Assembly: GCF_037975245.1 (NCBI RefSeq)
Contig: NC_092571.1
Location: forward strand, 23,317,564-23,381,563
Source: Apostichopus japonicus
Lineage: Eukaryota > Echinodermata > Holothuroidea > Aspidochirotida > Stichopodidae
DNA: 64,000 nucleotides
Reading direction: 5' to 3'
Shown here piece after piece: positions 1 to 11,935 of this stretch (position 1 is its first letter; each line of letters starts with the position of its first letter). A model generated the notes under the pieces. That model ran no database searches. It was not told where the DNA came from and saw only the letters and a list, made by a program, of their open reading frames with translations. Position numbers and translations under genes: made by a program.

Positions 1-540
1 ATCATAATTGCCATCTTTTATCAGTAACAAAAGTCCATAGTATCAGTTAAGATAAACAATTCACCATTACTAATGGTAATTAAACTCACTTATATACTCA
101 AACAGCTGATGTTAATGACTTTAGAACAAAACGGTAGACGGTTAATATCATCATTAAAGCGTTTAAAATAAAGGAATATATTTTTAATCTTTCAATTATT
201 TAGTAACCTATCAAGTACAATAATTCAACTAATAGGTTTCAGTTATTAACATGTCGCAGAGTTTAATTTGTTTGCTTTGTAGGTCATTCACTTCTGACTC
301 AGGTTTATACCCTCTCATCCATCAAACTGGCTCTATATATTTTGACATAGATAAATGAGCGAGGAACATAGCTTTCATTTTGGCAATATCATTCTTCCAG
401 ATTAAAATGTCAAGAATCTCAAACTTGAGACCACTATAAGGACCACTTTATCGTTATATTTGACACGCAACCCTAACATATTTTGTGAGTTGACGCCTAT
501 TTATAGTGAATACTATATTGACATTCAGTAAAAAATATTA
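1..540. repeat. Direct repeat, left copy (truncated by window edge)
   Basis: Roughly 90 percent identical to 1835-2333 over its length, for instance AGTTAAGATAAACAATTCAC, CACTTATATACTCAAACAG, GTAGGTCATTCAC.TCTGACTC and CCCTCTCATCCATCAAACTGG. The copies are 1.8 kb apart in the same orientation. Confidence 0.85.
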
Positions 541-1834
541 ATGAAACGTTAGGATAATGTAAACAGAAAATTAATCTAAATTGTCCCAAGATTTGAGAAG
601 ATATGAGCAGCGATCCCTTCAATTTTGAAATCTGAATATACCAGTTCGATGATGTTCGCAAATGAAGATGTTAAAGGTCACGTGGTGAACCTGGGATATA
701 AACGAAGAGAGCCACATAGCAACGCACGCAATCAGTACGGTGGTGTTGCGACTACATTTTAAAAGCTTCCCAATAATCAATGCGTTGAGATTGTTAACTG
801 TGGTTCCCTTCATTAACATGGATGTCAATGAACGTGGAGAAATGACGTAAGACTCATTTCTTACAGTCGATACGCCAGAGGTGATTCAGTTGCTGTTAAA
901 CTGAGGTCTTTACATGCCTCGATGTACCCCATATATCGGAAATGTCAGGCATTTTGTGTGATTCAGATCTGGTTTATTATTTTCTTTCTATTACCATTCT
1001 TATTTTTTCTCGTTTGAAGTAAAGGGGCGGGGGTGGGGCGGGATTAACCCTCCGCCCCTTGGGGTCCATGCACCCTTGGTGATTCGTTTGCTTTGGAATT
1101 AGTTTAGGCAGCTTTTCGGGATCGGGATGTAGCTTGCCGAGATAATTCTTATGGTTTTTCAACATATATTAGCTTAGTTTAGAGACCCAGGGATCAGGAA
1201 TCATTACAGTACCTTAATTTGTTTTATCGTGGATGAACACCGGCTTATTTCAAGCCTACTCTTTTCGAAAAGTGTTCAGAGGATCACGAGGCAAGGGTGT
1301 GATTTGGCTCCCATTCCTGCTCCCGGGCCGCCATTTAACGTCCCCATCCGACGGACGAAAGTGTATACCCCAGCATCTGACCACTTTCTCAATACTGAGG
1401 TATAGGCAAAGGCACCCATTCGACTACATTGCAGTACCATGACGAACAAAGTTGTTTCGAAACCAAGTTAAGAACAGAAACAAACCCCTTTTCCCAAGTT
1501 CACACACCAGAAATACCAAATCCACGGAAGACTCCGCACATCACCACTGCACTGTAGCGATTTTCGAATAGGTCAAGAGTATTGACTCCTGGCGGAAGTT
1601 TGATCCGGGAACCTATTAATCCACCGGTGAGTTTAGCGTACATTCTCCACAGGTTAACGCTGACAACAACGGGCCAATCAGATCCGAGCATTTTTAACAA
1701 GTATTAATGCAAGGTAAATACATGTCAGACATTGCAGATTTGGTCTCTAATTTATCTATAAACATCAGTTGAGGGTCCCTTAACCTAGCAAACTGACCGT
1801 TCATCAACAATAAAGATACCCGTATCAGCCCAAA
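541..1834. other. Spacer between direct repeats, no gene seen
   Basis: Contains a GC-richer patch around 1020-1080 and 1230-1440. The open frames here are short and match nothing I recognise. Confidence 0.6.
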
Positions 1835-2333
1835 ATCATTATGCCATCGTTTATCAGTAACAACAGTCCATATTATCAGTTAAGATAAACAATTCACCAT
1901 TACTAATGGTAATTAACCTCACTTATATACTCAAACAGGTAATCTTAATGAGTCTAAAACAAGGCGATAGACGATTAATATTATCATTAAAGCGTTAAAA
2001 ATAAAGGAATATATTTACAATCTCTCAGTTATTTAGTAGATTGTCATGTACAATTCAGCGAATAGGTTTTAGTTATTAATATGTCGCAAGGTTTAACTTG
2101 TTTGCTTTGTAGGTCATTCACGTCTGACTCAGGTTTATACCCTCTCATCCATCAAACTGGCTTTATATATTTAGCTTTCATTTTGGCAATATCATTTATC
2201 CAGATTGAAATTATTTCAAGAATCTCAAACTTGAGACTACTTCAGACGACTTTTATTGTTATATTTGACACGCAATCCTAACATATTTTATGAGTTGACG
2301 CCTATTTATACTATATTGAAATTCAATAACACA
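1835..2333. repeat. Direct repeat, right copy
   Basis: Partner of the repeat at 1-540, differing by scattered substitutions and a 30 bp deletion near 2170. The pair could be LTR-like, but no TG..CA ends, primer-binding site or coding capacity could be recognised between them. Confidence 0.85.
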
Positions 2334-2826
2334 TATTCACCAAAAGTATTTACTCAGTAAATAGTAGGTAGTTTAATTTGACAATATCATAAATTCATTT
2401 AAAATGTCAAGAATGGTTATCCTTCAATCTTCTAACTACATATTGGATCAATTTATTAAGTTTACAAACAAATGGAGATGTTTATTGGTTGCAGATATCT
2501 TATATACTCTATTTACTCAAACTTTAAGTTGCTTCTAACAGAGGTGTAAACTGCACCCATATAGAAATCAGTATTTTCAACTGACGTAAATTGCATGTTT
2601 ATTAGGAGAAGAGTTTTTTATTTTTATAAAAAGAGTTTTTATTAAAAAAAAAAACAGCTATTTTAGTTTCTACACGTATTAATCTGTTAATTCAATGTAA
2701 CTTTAAATATTCAAAACGAATCCTTTCAACTTGGCATGCTATATTAGAAAAGTATGTTATACATATCATTTTGGAGATCGATCCTTCGGGTCTGAAAGGG
2801 TCTTGAAAATTGTTTTTCTTAATCAG

Positions 2827-2827
<1 letters not shown>

Positions 2828-2915
<88 letters not shown>
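2828..2915. repeat. (TA)n microsatellite
   Basis: About 44 uninterrupted TA dinucleotides. Confidence 0.98.
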
Positions 2916-2917
<2 letters not shown>

Positions 2918-3630
2918 AAAGATGCTCATGGCACAACACTGGAATTCCTTAAATAAGAGCGAAACGAAACTGAAATACAAGTGAATAAGCATCATGTGAA
3001 GTATATACGGCGAGTAGCATGTAGAATTGCGTAATCCCCGGAATTACCAGTGAGACATCAAACAAGAAAAATCCCCACAATGTCGATGATGTACACATGC
3101 AGCGGTCTAATGAAGTTTTGTATACAATAGTGTATTCACAAGCGTGTATGTGTGTGGAAGAGGGTGGGCGTGAAGGTGGGTAGGGAGGGGGGGGTGGTGG
3201 GGGAAGGCGGGTTCCAAAGAGGAACCATGACTCAAAGTGATAATATTATCAGATACACAGAAACGTATTTCTGATAGGCCTGAATTTTGCGATTGGCTAG
3301 GAGTACAGAGGATAGAAGAGAGCAAAGGCCTTATAGACTCCCAGGCGGCAACGTCTTGAAAGATGGAGCATGTTTAGATACTTCGTATTGCAACCAAAAA
3401 TAAATACATACTAGAAAGGAAGAAAAGAGAATACCTACTGTGGAGTATCTTTGCAATTTATCTAATTCTTTTTGCAGCACGTCTTAGGCGTGCGTGGGTG
3501 CTTAGTAGGCCTACTCAGCTTACACATTACCCTGTCTGGCTTTTTCGCACCCGTTTGTAACCTATGTATATATATATATATAAATGCAATGGAGGTAAAC
3601 GACAAAGGCAAATGAATATATATATATAAA
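2916..3630. other. No gene seen
   Basis: G-rich simple sequence around 3160-3220 and short (TA)n tracts near 3567 and 3617. No coding or RNA signal. Confidence 0.6.
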
Positions 3631-3757
3631 TGAAAATCGTAATGAGTTGGAAAATCAAGAACAGTGAAAAAACTTTCAGCCTCCACCGGGATTCGAACCA
3701 CGGGCCTCCCACTCTGTACGCGGACACCCTAACCAACTAGGCTATGGACGCTGATTG
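3631..3757 (-). mobile_element. tRNA-derived SINE, copy 1
   Basis: On the minus strand, a tRNA-like head (3751 to 3679) starts GCGTCCATAGCCTAGTTGG, with B box GGTTCGAATCCCGG, and an acceptor stem closing with TGGAGGC. A body follows containing GTTCTTGATTTTCCAACTCA and the copy ends in (AT)n repeats. The same head-plus-body arrangement recurs at 8312-8438. Confidence 0.75.
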
Positions 3758-4223
3758 TATGTCCAGAGGTTCGAAACCGGTAAGGAAGATCGTAATTCCA
3801 CTGTAGGCGTTTGTCAACTATATCGAACAATACTAGTTCTGTTTTTGGTGACATATATATATATATATTGTTAGTTGTGATAATCCAAACTGTTGCATAT
3901 AAATTCAATATATTTATACATTCTTTTTCATGATATTCCAAAATATGACATCTAAGCAGCCTACAGTATAGTTCGCTATAATGCCAAACTTCGACTTTGG
4001 AAACGACTTTGTCCAGTCGAACAGTATCTAGTTGATCACCTGTTGCTACACAGTAAATCGCACACCCTGTAATGTTATGAGTAGTATACTTAGCAGCTCT
4101 CAGTTCGGGAGGGAAATGAAATCTGGGATGTACTTTCGCTTTAAATAACTTAAGATTATATCTACAATCTAGGGTTAGTGGACTCAATATATACAGTGTA
4201 TACCCGGGTAATGCAAGATTCAC
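3729..4223 (-). CDS. Unrecognised 164-residue ORF
   Basis: Longest uninterrupted frame in the first 11 kb, minus strand. It runs through an (AT)n tract (IYIYM) and its last codons lie in the tRNA-like SINE head, so its 3' end cannot be ancestral coding sequence. No domain recognised. Listed for completeness; chance is likely. Confidence 0.12.
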   Translation of the reverse strand: MNLALPGYTLYILSPLTLDCRYNLKLFKAKVHPRFHFPPELRAAKYTTHNITGCAIYCVATGDQLDTVRLDKVVSKVEVWHYSELYCRLLRCHILEYHEKECINILNLYATVWIITTNNIYIYMSPKTELVLFDIVDKRLQWNYDLPYRFRTSGHTISVHSLVG

Positions 4224-4557
4224 ACCTGCGCAGTAATGAAACTCATGTTGCTAAGGGAGAAAAGGAGCATGCCGTCAGTTGGTAAGTAAGAGTATGTATA
4301 AGACTAGGTCAAGGGTCATATGACGTCATACTTAATGAGGGTCAATATGGGTTAAATGAATAATCACGAGATGACTTCATCGCTTTAAAATTGTCGTCAT
4401 ACTTAATGAGGAAGGAGAATCATACATATGAGAAATATACATATTTATGAGCATTCTATCACAGAGCCCATACCGTCTAATCTATTAAGGACAGGATTAG
4501 AGGAAAGACAAGCATTTCGGGAGATTGACCTGAAGTCATTCATTTAATTGTACGGTG

Positions 4558-4900
4558 TTTCTATATTGTTCATGCTTAACATAAGGACAAGATTTATTTA
4601 GATAGAAAGTTTATTGTCCATTTCAGAAAACAGAAAACGGAAATTATTTCCCGTCGACAGTAAACATAATACAGTAGTGAATACAAACACAACCATACAA
4701 TAAACACACTACTAGTGAACAACTACTTTCTGTATATTGTTCAGGCTAAACATAAGGACAAGATTAATTTAGATAGAAACTTTATTGTCCATTTCAGAAA
4801 ACAGAAAACGGAAATTATTTCCCGTCGACAGTTAACATGAAACAGTAGTGAATACAAACACAACCATGCAATAAACAAACTATTAGTGAACAACTACGAG
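4558..4900. repeat. Tandem duplication, 171 bp period, two copies
   Basis: AACATAAGGACAAGATT.ATTTAGATAGAAA, TTTATTGTCCATTTCAGAAAA and CGGAAATTATTTCCCGTCGA occur at the same spacing in both copies, the second starting 171 bp after the first with a few substitutions. Confidence 0.85.
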
Positions 4901-4942
4901 AATAAAACTAAATAAGCAGAACCAGATCAGTAACAGAGGCAG

Positions 4943-5683
4943 TGCAGGGGCCTAGCGAGCGGGGGGGGGGGGGTGGGGGGTGTCACACCCCCCAATAATT
5001 TGGTCGCTGTCGGCAAATTTTGGGTCTGTCGGCAAAAGGAGAAAAGGTGAAGAGAGCGGAAGGGGAAGAAAGAAGGAAAGCTGAATAGAAAAAGGAGAAC
5101 GGGAGCTTCTTCATCGGTTATTTCGATTTTCCAGTTCTTCATCTGATAAACTCATTCCCAATCCAATCACCCGACGCCTGCAAGTTAAAAACCTCTCGGC
5201 AAATAACTGATAATGTCACGGCCGTCAGTATAGCTACTGTAGCCAGGCTCAGCTAGACGAGTGCCAGAATCGCCGGCAACTCAGTGAAAGAAATGGAATT
5301 AAAGGCTTCCGTATAGGCCACAGCCCACGAGTCGTGCTATCGTGTGACAACGTGTTGTTATTATCCTCTGTTCAGAATGACGTCATCGCAGATGTCATTC
5401 GTTCTCCGTGGAAAACTTAAGGACACGGCTCACGAATTGTACACAATTTTTAACGTTTCTGGCTTGTATATCAATGAATGTTGTTATTTCTACGGTGCCA
5501 AATTTGACTTAAAATATGCACCAGATTGCATCTAAGGACGTTTCAAAACTAAAATTTTCCAAAGAGGAGGGGGACACCCCCTCCCCTTAGACCCCTCCCC
5601 CATTTCAGTCACCACTTCCAGATCCGTCTGCAAATCAAATTCTCCACACCCTCCAACAAAAAAAAAACTTCGCTTCGCCCCTG
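4943..5683. mobile_element. Non-autonomous hAT-like element, 741 bp
   Basis: 8 bp duplications AGAGGCAG flank it at 4935-4942 and 5684-5691. The left end reads TGCAGGGGCCTAGCGAGC, the complemented right end CAGGGGCGAAGCGAAG, the CAGGGGCG.AGCGA type of hAT terminus. G-runs and C-runs lie inside the ends. No transposase is visible. Confidence 0.7.
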
Positions 5684-6449
5684 AGAGGCAGCACAGAGGG
5701 CTGCAAGTGACAGATCACACACTGTGGCCAAATCGCTTTGCACGCGAGTTAAACAAGTGTATCGCCTCAGGTAAGAACACGTTCCAGCTCTGCCCTGTAC
5801 TTCTTCGGCATACATTATCTATCTATTTATTCACTTTTAGTTAGTTATTAGTCATATTTACTTAAATTCACATTAGTTTTATTATTGTTAACATTGAGGT
5901 ATACTTAATTTCCAGTGCAATACATTTTATCGTTCATTTTTTCCCGGCGATGACGTCATCTCATTAATATTCATTTGACCAATCTAGACCCTCCTCCCTC
6001 ATTAAGTATGAATGCATTTTTCGACGATGACGTCATCTCATGAATATTCATGTGACCCATCTTGACCCTCAATAAGTATGGCGTCAAATGACCTTTGACC
6101 TAGTGTTGTATACACTTTCCTCATATGCTATGCTGTAGACTGCACGTAGAAGAACACGAAATAGTTGTTTCATTTATTTTTAGTATTGTAATCTTTAATG
6201 AGAAGCACTGCTTTCAAGAGGAGCCCTCAAACTCTTTGCTTGGAAAGCCTTCCGTATGAAGTGTTTAAACCTTTTACCCGCCTTATCCAACGTTAATGTA
6301 ACACGTACTAACTTTATTGAGAGTGCAAGCTGAACAAAGCGTCATTTTTTTTGTAATGAGTACTTAGATCTTAATCATATTTAATGAACCCTCATAATTT
6401 CAAATGATAAGCTTAGATTCAGAGATCATCATGTTTGGTTCAAAATGTT

Positions 6450-7120
6450 TAATTTAATGTCTCCATTATTGTTTGCTTCCTTTCTTCATAACAGAAACTA
6501 TATATAGAATACAGACAGGTTAATGAGCACGGTGAACACAATGAGATAGATAAAAGGGGATTATAAGTAGACAAGGGATGGTGAGTAGAAAGCAACGAAT
6601 CAGCAGAGAGAGGCTCTGGATGCAACGCCTTCATACCATTCAACCTCATGGGCTGAACATTCAGGAAGGACATGACTAACTTTTCCTCTGTTCCCCACCC
6701 TTTCTCCCCTTTCTTCCTCCCCCCTCACTTATCTTCTCATAGCTCTCTTCCCCTCCTTTTTTCTCCACATCTTTCTGTCTTTGTCCATCTCCAGTTTATT
6801 CCCTACCCTGTGCCTTTAATCCTCTCTTTGTCCCTTCACTGTTTATCTCCTACCTCTCCTCTTCCCCCGTTTCTTTCTTCTCTCCATCCTTTGTCTACTA
6901 ATCCCCTTACATCTATCTCATTGTGTTCACCGTGCTCATTAACTTGTCTGTATTCTGTGCGTGTTTTTGTCCCTTCTGTTACCGTAACTTGTCATTTAGC
7001 CTCTGAAGAGGATCCTGCTAGGATCGAAACGTCAGGCTAACTTACTTTTACACATTCTATTACACAGGCTCCTTAGTGGATAAGCAGTTTGCTAACAGTT
7101 TTATTTTATTTTGATTTTGA
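6450..7120 (+). mobile_element. Penelope-like element remnant (pLTR region)
   Basis: The segment AAGAGGATCCTGCTAGGATC-GAAACGTCAGG followed by ACTTTTACACATTCTATTACACAGGCTCC..AGTGGATAAGCAGTTTGCTAACAG resembles terminal pLTR sequence of Penelope-like elements in marine animals. An inverted copy of part of it lies upstream: 6506-6577 is the reverse complement of 6888-6956, about 310 bp apart. No GIY-YIG endonuclease or reverse transcriptase is present. Assignment rests on the hammerhead motif and recollection of PLE termini. Confidence 0.6.
6997..7039 (+). ncRNA. Hammerhead ribozyme motif (minimal type I)
   Basis: Stem I TAGCCT (6997-7002) pairs perfectly with AGGCTA (7034-7039). The core CTGAAGA (7003-7009) fits CUGANGA; stem II GATCC (7011-7015) pairs with GGATC (7021-7025) around TGCTA; GAAA (7026-7029) follows; then a minimal stem III ACGT region and the GTC cleavage triplet (7031-7033). 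G7010 is an extra, unpaired base next to stem II, a departure from the consensus. Very short stem III is typical of ribozymes in Penelope-like elements. Confidence 0.65.
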
Positions 7121-8311
7121 TTTAGAAACTATATATACTCTGACAAAGTTTAGTCTGTCGATCACAAATATTGAGAAGGAAGAAAGTAAAAATTGTCTTT
7201 ATACATGACTTAGCTTGTTCATTAATTCAGTATTAAGTCTTCTTGTATAGGTTGATATAACGCAAGTAGATAGGCTTATGTAGATACAGCTCTTCAATGC
7301 AACATGATATAATCCGTCATGTATCATATTGATTACAGGGAAAACTATTTTATGAGGATCAAAACCGTGTCATCTTTCAATTTCTATTCATTTTGCTTTT
7401 GACATTCGGATAGCACCTCCCTGATTGCAGAGAACAATTGATGTACAATGTATGTTTGACTAGGAACTGCTGAAGTTTTTTTTTTTTTTTTTTTTTTTTA
7501 CGTAATGGCTGTATTCCAGTTCCTGGTATGTACTGTTTAGCTTTTGTACAGGAAACGCTTAAAGCTCATTTTATCAGCTGCGATTTGCTATACTTCTATG
7601 CTGTATAGTTTATACTGTATTCAACTCCCTAAATATTGGTAAAGCCTATTCGACGTGCAGCAAGAATCGGCACTTCGCTATAAAAAAAAAAAAAACATTT
7701 TGCATATATCACCATGCGAGCACGAATCAAACTGATCAACATGCCCAGAGCTGTGACTTCTCCTAACATTAGTCTATCTTAAAAAAAAAATACTTCAGAA
7801 CTGTATCATTGAAAAGAACCTCTAAAGGAATTCGTAACCACTTATCTAGGTTAATTTATTATTTCGCTAAATTATTTAACACATCCGCATGCGGTTCAAT
7901 GATGTTATGTAATCGTTCCCGACTCCATCCTCACATCACCAGGCTCCAACGTCCCACCTCTAGACAAAACCTAGATCATTACGACATTGTGTGTGAAATG
8001 AAGTCAATTTACATGGCATGATGGGATAAATACTCTCTGGTGTAAAAGTGTGGATCCTTATGAAGCTCAATAACCAGTATATTGGCAGGCGCCGTGCCTT
8101 TAATGATGTATCACAAGTCCCTCATCGTTGGTGTGTTATTATTATTATTATTTATCACTTCTGAAGTACTAATGTATCCTTTTTGGTTATTCTTCCTTCG
8201 TTCTGCAAGAACGCATGGACTTTAGACAAATTGTGTTACTGAGTGGTTATAATGACGAAGGAAGTATTCGTCAGTATGTGAAAACGAGAGTGGATGTTAG
8301 GTGGACATATA
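7121..8311. other. No gene seen
   Basis: AT-rich DNA with a poly-T run at about 7478-7499, A-runs at 7682 and 7782, and (ATT)n near 8139. No supported feature. Confidence 0.6.
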
Positions 8312-8438
8312 TAAAATTGAAATCGTAGTGAGTTGGAAAATCAAGAACAGTGGAAAAACTTCCAGCCTCCACCGGGATACGAACTCGGGCCTCCCCGCTT
8401 TATATGCGGACACCCTAACCACTATATGCTATGGACGC
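8312..8438 (-). mobile_element. tRNA-derived SINE, copy 2
   Basis: Same layout as the copy at 3631-3757: a tRNA-like head (8438 to 8365) with small indels in the D loop and B box, then the shared body with TTCTTGATTTTCCAACTCA. It ends at an AT-rich tail. Confidence 0.7.
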
Positions 8439-8453
8439 TGAATCAGATATTCT

Positions 8454-8824
8454 AGACAAGAGACTATACAAAACATACGACACATTTTAGAGTGGACTGC
8501 TCGTTTCAAGATGAAATATTCTGTGTGTTGTGTATCACTTGTTTACCGTTTAGCAGAGCGGTACAACGACAAGTTACTCACAGCTGACGATAAATATATT
8601 ACTTTTTTATGTACTTTTCATCTTTTCTACCTTACATTACTTTTTTATTTTTTTTTTGGGACAGAATTCTCATGTTCTAGAGACTATACCAATGATGCGA
8701 TACATTTTTAGAGTGGACTGTTCTTTTCAAGATCAAATGTTCTGTTTGTTATTTATCATTTTGTTTACCTTTAAGCAGAGCAGTACAACGACATGTTGCT
8801 CATAGCTGACGGTAAATATGTTAC
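8454..8824. repeat. Degenerate tandem duplication, about 223 bp period
   Basis: 8454-8601 and 8679-8824 share TTTAGAGTGGACTG, AGCAGAGC.GTACAACGACA and AGCTGACG.TAAATAT in order, with about 80 percent identity. Confidence 0.75.
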
Positions 8825-11553
8825 TTTGTTCTCTTAATCATGATACTGTAGGAGTTCAACGAAGTTCCAAACACAAATTAAACTTTTGAACTTTAACGAA
8901 AGAAAGCCTAAAATAGTTCTTAAATATCTGTCACGAACACCTGATTTGTCGTCGAAATCATTCACTTGGAATGAAGAGAAGTCGGGATTCAATATATTCA
9001 TGCCTCTAAAAAGTAGAACGAAATCTCAACACTTGGGTACTTTGTACATAAAAATCGAAAAAAAGATGTTGAAAATGAGCAGCCAGCAACTTAACGGCAC
9101 AGAACATTAAGTGCTTACGTTTAAAGTAGTTTACAATATACAACTTCAGAAATATAGAAACATCATATTTTATTCCACCTGGTCACATATCCTTTAAAAA
9201 CTCTTTCATCGAATGTTCGAATTTCGTACGGTACACATATAATTGACCCAATTGGACACTGTGCTTTGATAAAAAAAAAACTCACATTGAGGAAATTTAG
9301 ACATAAACTCCAATGAGTTAAGGATAAATATTAAACTATTAGCAACACATTTATTCATTGACGAATATCTTGAATTGCCTTTAATTATATTATATTTTAT
9401 CTTTGAGAATAAATTAAAATAATAAAGTACTGCTTGACGAAAAAGGAAACTCGCCAAAAATATTCGATAACATAATCAGACAGCCCTTTATCGAATGTGA
9501 TCATACTTTGAATGTTACTGATAAATATGATAACATAAAAATATTCATTGCAACATACCTGTCAGCCATTTTGGAGTGATATCGGAGTAACAACACTTAA
9601 GAAGAAGTACGGTACATTAACAGCAAAAGGGATATGCAGACTATTAGCATCTCTTTGGAAACATAGCTTTTTAAAATATCTCCAGTAACAAGGTTTATTA
9701 CACCTCTATCGTTCAATCAGAAAAAAAAATGTTTGCATGTGACTTATTATAATACGACTTGATGAATATGCATTACCATTACATCCCTTGGGTAACGGTG
9801 ACTCTCATTGGTCATATTCGAACTTGGTGGATAAGAACCAATAGGAGCTTAACACATTCTGTTGTCACGGACTGAAAACAAACATGATATTTTAGTTTTC
9901 TCTTGTTGGATTAGATGACTCCTTTTCATGAATAATCATTTTCTTGTTTACCTACGTAAATAAAGGTGTAACGTAACAAAGGAAGGAAGCAGTGGCTGAT
10001 GCAATACCAAAGTCTACATATTATATATATGGAAGCCTAACCGTTGGATTGAACCATACGGAACTGGCAAAAATCTACAGAGGCAAGTTCTTTTCAAGAT
10101 CAAGCTGTCCACAATTTCTTACAAAGATTTCGGGAGTATAAAAAAGGTAAAGTAAACTGTTTAAGTAAGTAAGTTGCCTCGATCTTTTATCATAATTAAT
10201 AACTGTATCCGTGTCTGTCTAGATTGATATCTCTCGTACATATATATGTATATTTAAGTTGGCCCTTTTGTTGGAAATATTGTTATTACGAAATGTGCTT
10301 TCCATTATTTTGTTAAAACGTTTGTAGAAGACTTAAATTGTTCTTGTTTTCACACGGAAAATGTTCCGTTTGATGGTGACTATGTTATGCTTTGAATATT
10401 TTATGACTGAATAACGTTGTATTTATGTTGTCAAACCTTAACACACAAAGGCTTGATAGAAACTTTGCCCCTCTCTCAACTTAGACCATGCATTTCTCCC
10501 GGTCGTTATTTATACTGATGATTGTATTTGCCAGGTGTAATCAAAACAAGAAGCACATCATGATAAATTGATATATACTAGTTACATTACCCCCTGCACT
10601 GTATTAATTCCCCTGACGACGAATTCGTTTGTATTTCGCACGTTGGTAAAATGACTGAATTGTTAAGAGCTACCCACAAAACAGTGTTTTTACACATTTA
10701 AATAACTCTGAAGATGTTGGGATTTGACTTACCTATCGAACGAAAAACTTTAAACTTTTTCTTCTTGTGAATGTCCATGATCTTCTTTCTGCATGGTTAA
10801 GGACGCAAAGGTTAGTATTTTATACATTAAGCAACCAACTTTTGTTCTGAAACGATCATGTTTGATTTTAACCCCCTCCCACCCCACCCCCCCCCCTCCA
10901 ATAGGAAAAACATTCCTCTCTAACGTCTGTATAGTATGTTCTAAACATTCTTTATAAGAAATTGCTTTCGAGCACTTTCATTGTTAAGTCTGGCAAAGGT
11001 CTGTATCCACAATTCCATCTACAAAAATGCATTCGTATATATGCAACATTGTATTCTAGCATCCTTATAAAGTTTGTTTCCACTTGAATATGCAAAATGC
11101 TAATTGCTAAAAAAAAAAGTTTAATCCTGAAGAAGACACAGGTAGTCTTGTTAACTGTAAATCATACAAGTTGAACTCCCAAAAAGTCACCAAAGAATGA
11201 ACAATAACACCTAACATTATACATTTCTAACTATGCCTTGGTGGAGAGCTAAACAATAAACTATATTTTTCAAACTCTTCATATATATATCCTGGAAAGA
11301 TGGAACGGTTCAAATGTTCACTTTTTTCCATAACGACTGATGTTTAGTCTAGCCCAATAGCAATTCTACCTATGCAGTAGTAAACATTAACCTATGCATG
11401 GCAATGTACGTATTGCTATGAACACTTTGCTGTTGATAGGTCGATATCATTCATTAGACGACTAATGCGGTTGCATATCAAAGTTTAATCGACGGCAGTC
11501 TTACCGCAGCAGTTGATATAAGACCTTTAGACTAATTTACTCGGATTTCGTTG
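8825..11553. other. Upstream region of WARS1, no gene seen
   Basis: No coding exon with convincing similarity. Candidate CCAAT boxes (ATTGG at 9818 and CCAAT at 9839) could mark an alternative promoter but nothing downstream of them codes for a WHEP domain. Confidence 0.5.
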
Positions 11554-11584
11554 ATGTTATTCATTGCTAAGTGGCGACGCAAAC
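11554..11584 (+). CDS. WARS1: Probable upstream first coding exon of WARS1
   Basis: ATG at 11554 opens ten codons and one extra base before a strong donor (AAAC|GTAAGT). Splicing to the acceptor TTTCTAG at 11921-11927 keeps the frame and places residues MLFIAKWRRKHQR ahead of the Met at 11936. The added segment is short and basic. The ATG context is poor (T at -3), so leaky scanning to 11936 is likely, or this exon may be mostly 5' UTR. A TATA-like GATATAAG lies at about 11514-11521, roughly 30 bases before the exon. The splice and frame are seen; usage is inferred. Confidence 0.5.
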
Positions 11585-11935
11585 GTAAGTGTGTTATCGA
11601 TATAGATTTAGTTTACTTTACTTTATGTCAAGCACAGGTAATGTATATTCAAACATATAGGATCATTCATACTTCATATTTTCTCGAACTCCTTCCTATG
11701 CATGCTTTTGGTCTCCTATACATTGCTATGATGCTTGACTTAGTCGCGTGTATTACCAGACTCCTTTGTAATGTTGGATTGATATACCTGTAGTCTATAT
11801 AATAACACAATACATAACGGATATAAATATATATTTCCTATGTCATGCTGCTTGGTTTATGAGGGAAACTTAGTCACAGGCTACTAACGTTAGTGAACTG
11901 AAGGTCTGGTAACATTCGTTTTTCTAGATCAAAGA

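Larger units (their letters stand above)
4291..6112. mobile_element. Long-TIR DNA element hosting a nested hAT copy
   Basis: The left arm (4291-4416, with AGGTCAAGGGTCATATGACG and CATACTTAATGAGG) is the imperfect reverse complement of the right arm (5995-6112). The right arm has a partial second copy immediately inside (5945-6000), sharing GATGACGTCATCTCAT.AATATTCAT.TGACC. Interior holds a 171 bp tandem duplication and the hAT element at 4943-5683. No transposase or clear TSD was found. Confidence 0.6.

Noticed and set aside
1500-1694. Minus-strand frame with LPPGVNTLDLFENRYSA
   Set aside because: Looks protein-like by eye, but has no recognised family, no splice context and no partner exon.
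2731-2916. Open frame ending in a long Ile-Tyr repeat
   Set aside because: It is a translation of the (TA)n microsatellite.
6672-7040. 122-residue Ser/Pro-rich frame
   Set aside because: It translates the pyrimidine-rich Penelope-like terminal region and runs through the hammerhead motif.
10010-10147. Upstream WARS1 exon with an AAG|GTAAAG donor
   Set aside because: No open frame compatible with a WHEP domain or with the phase of the exon at 11928.
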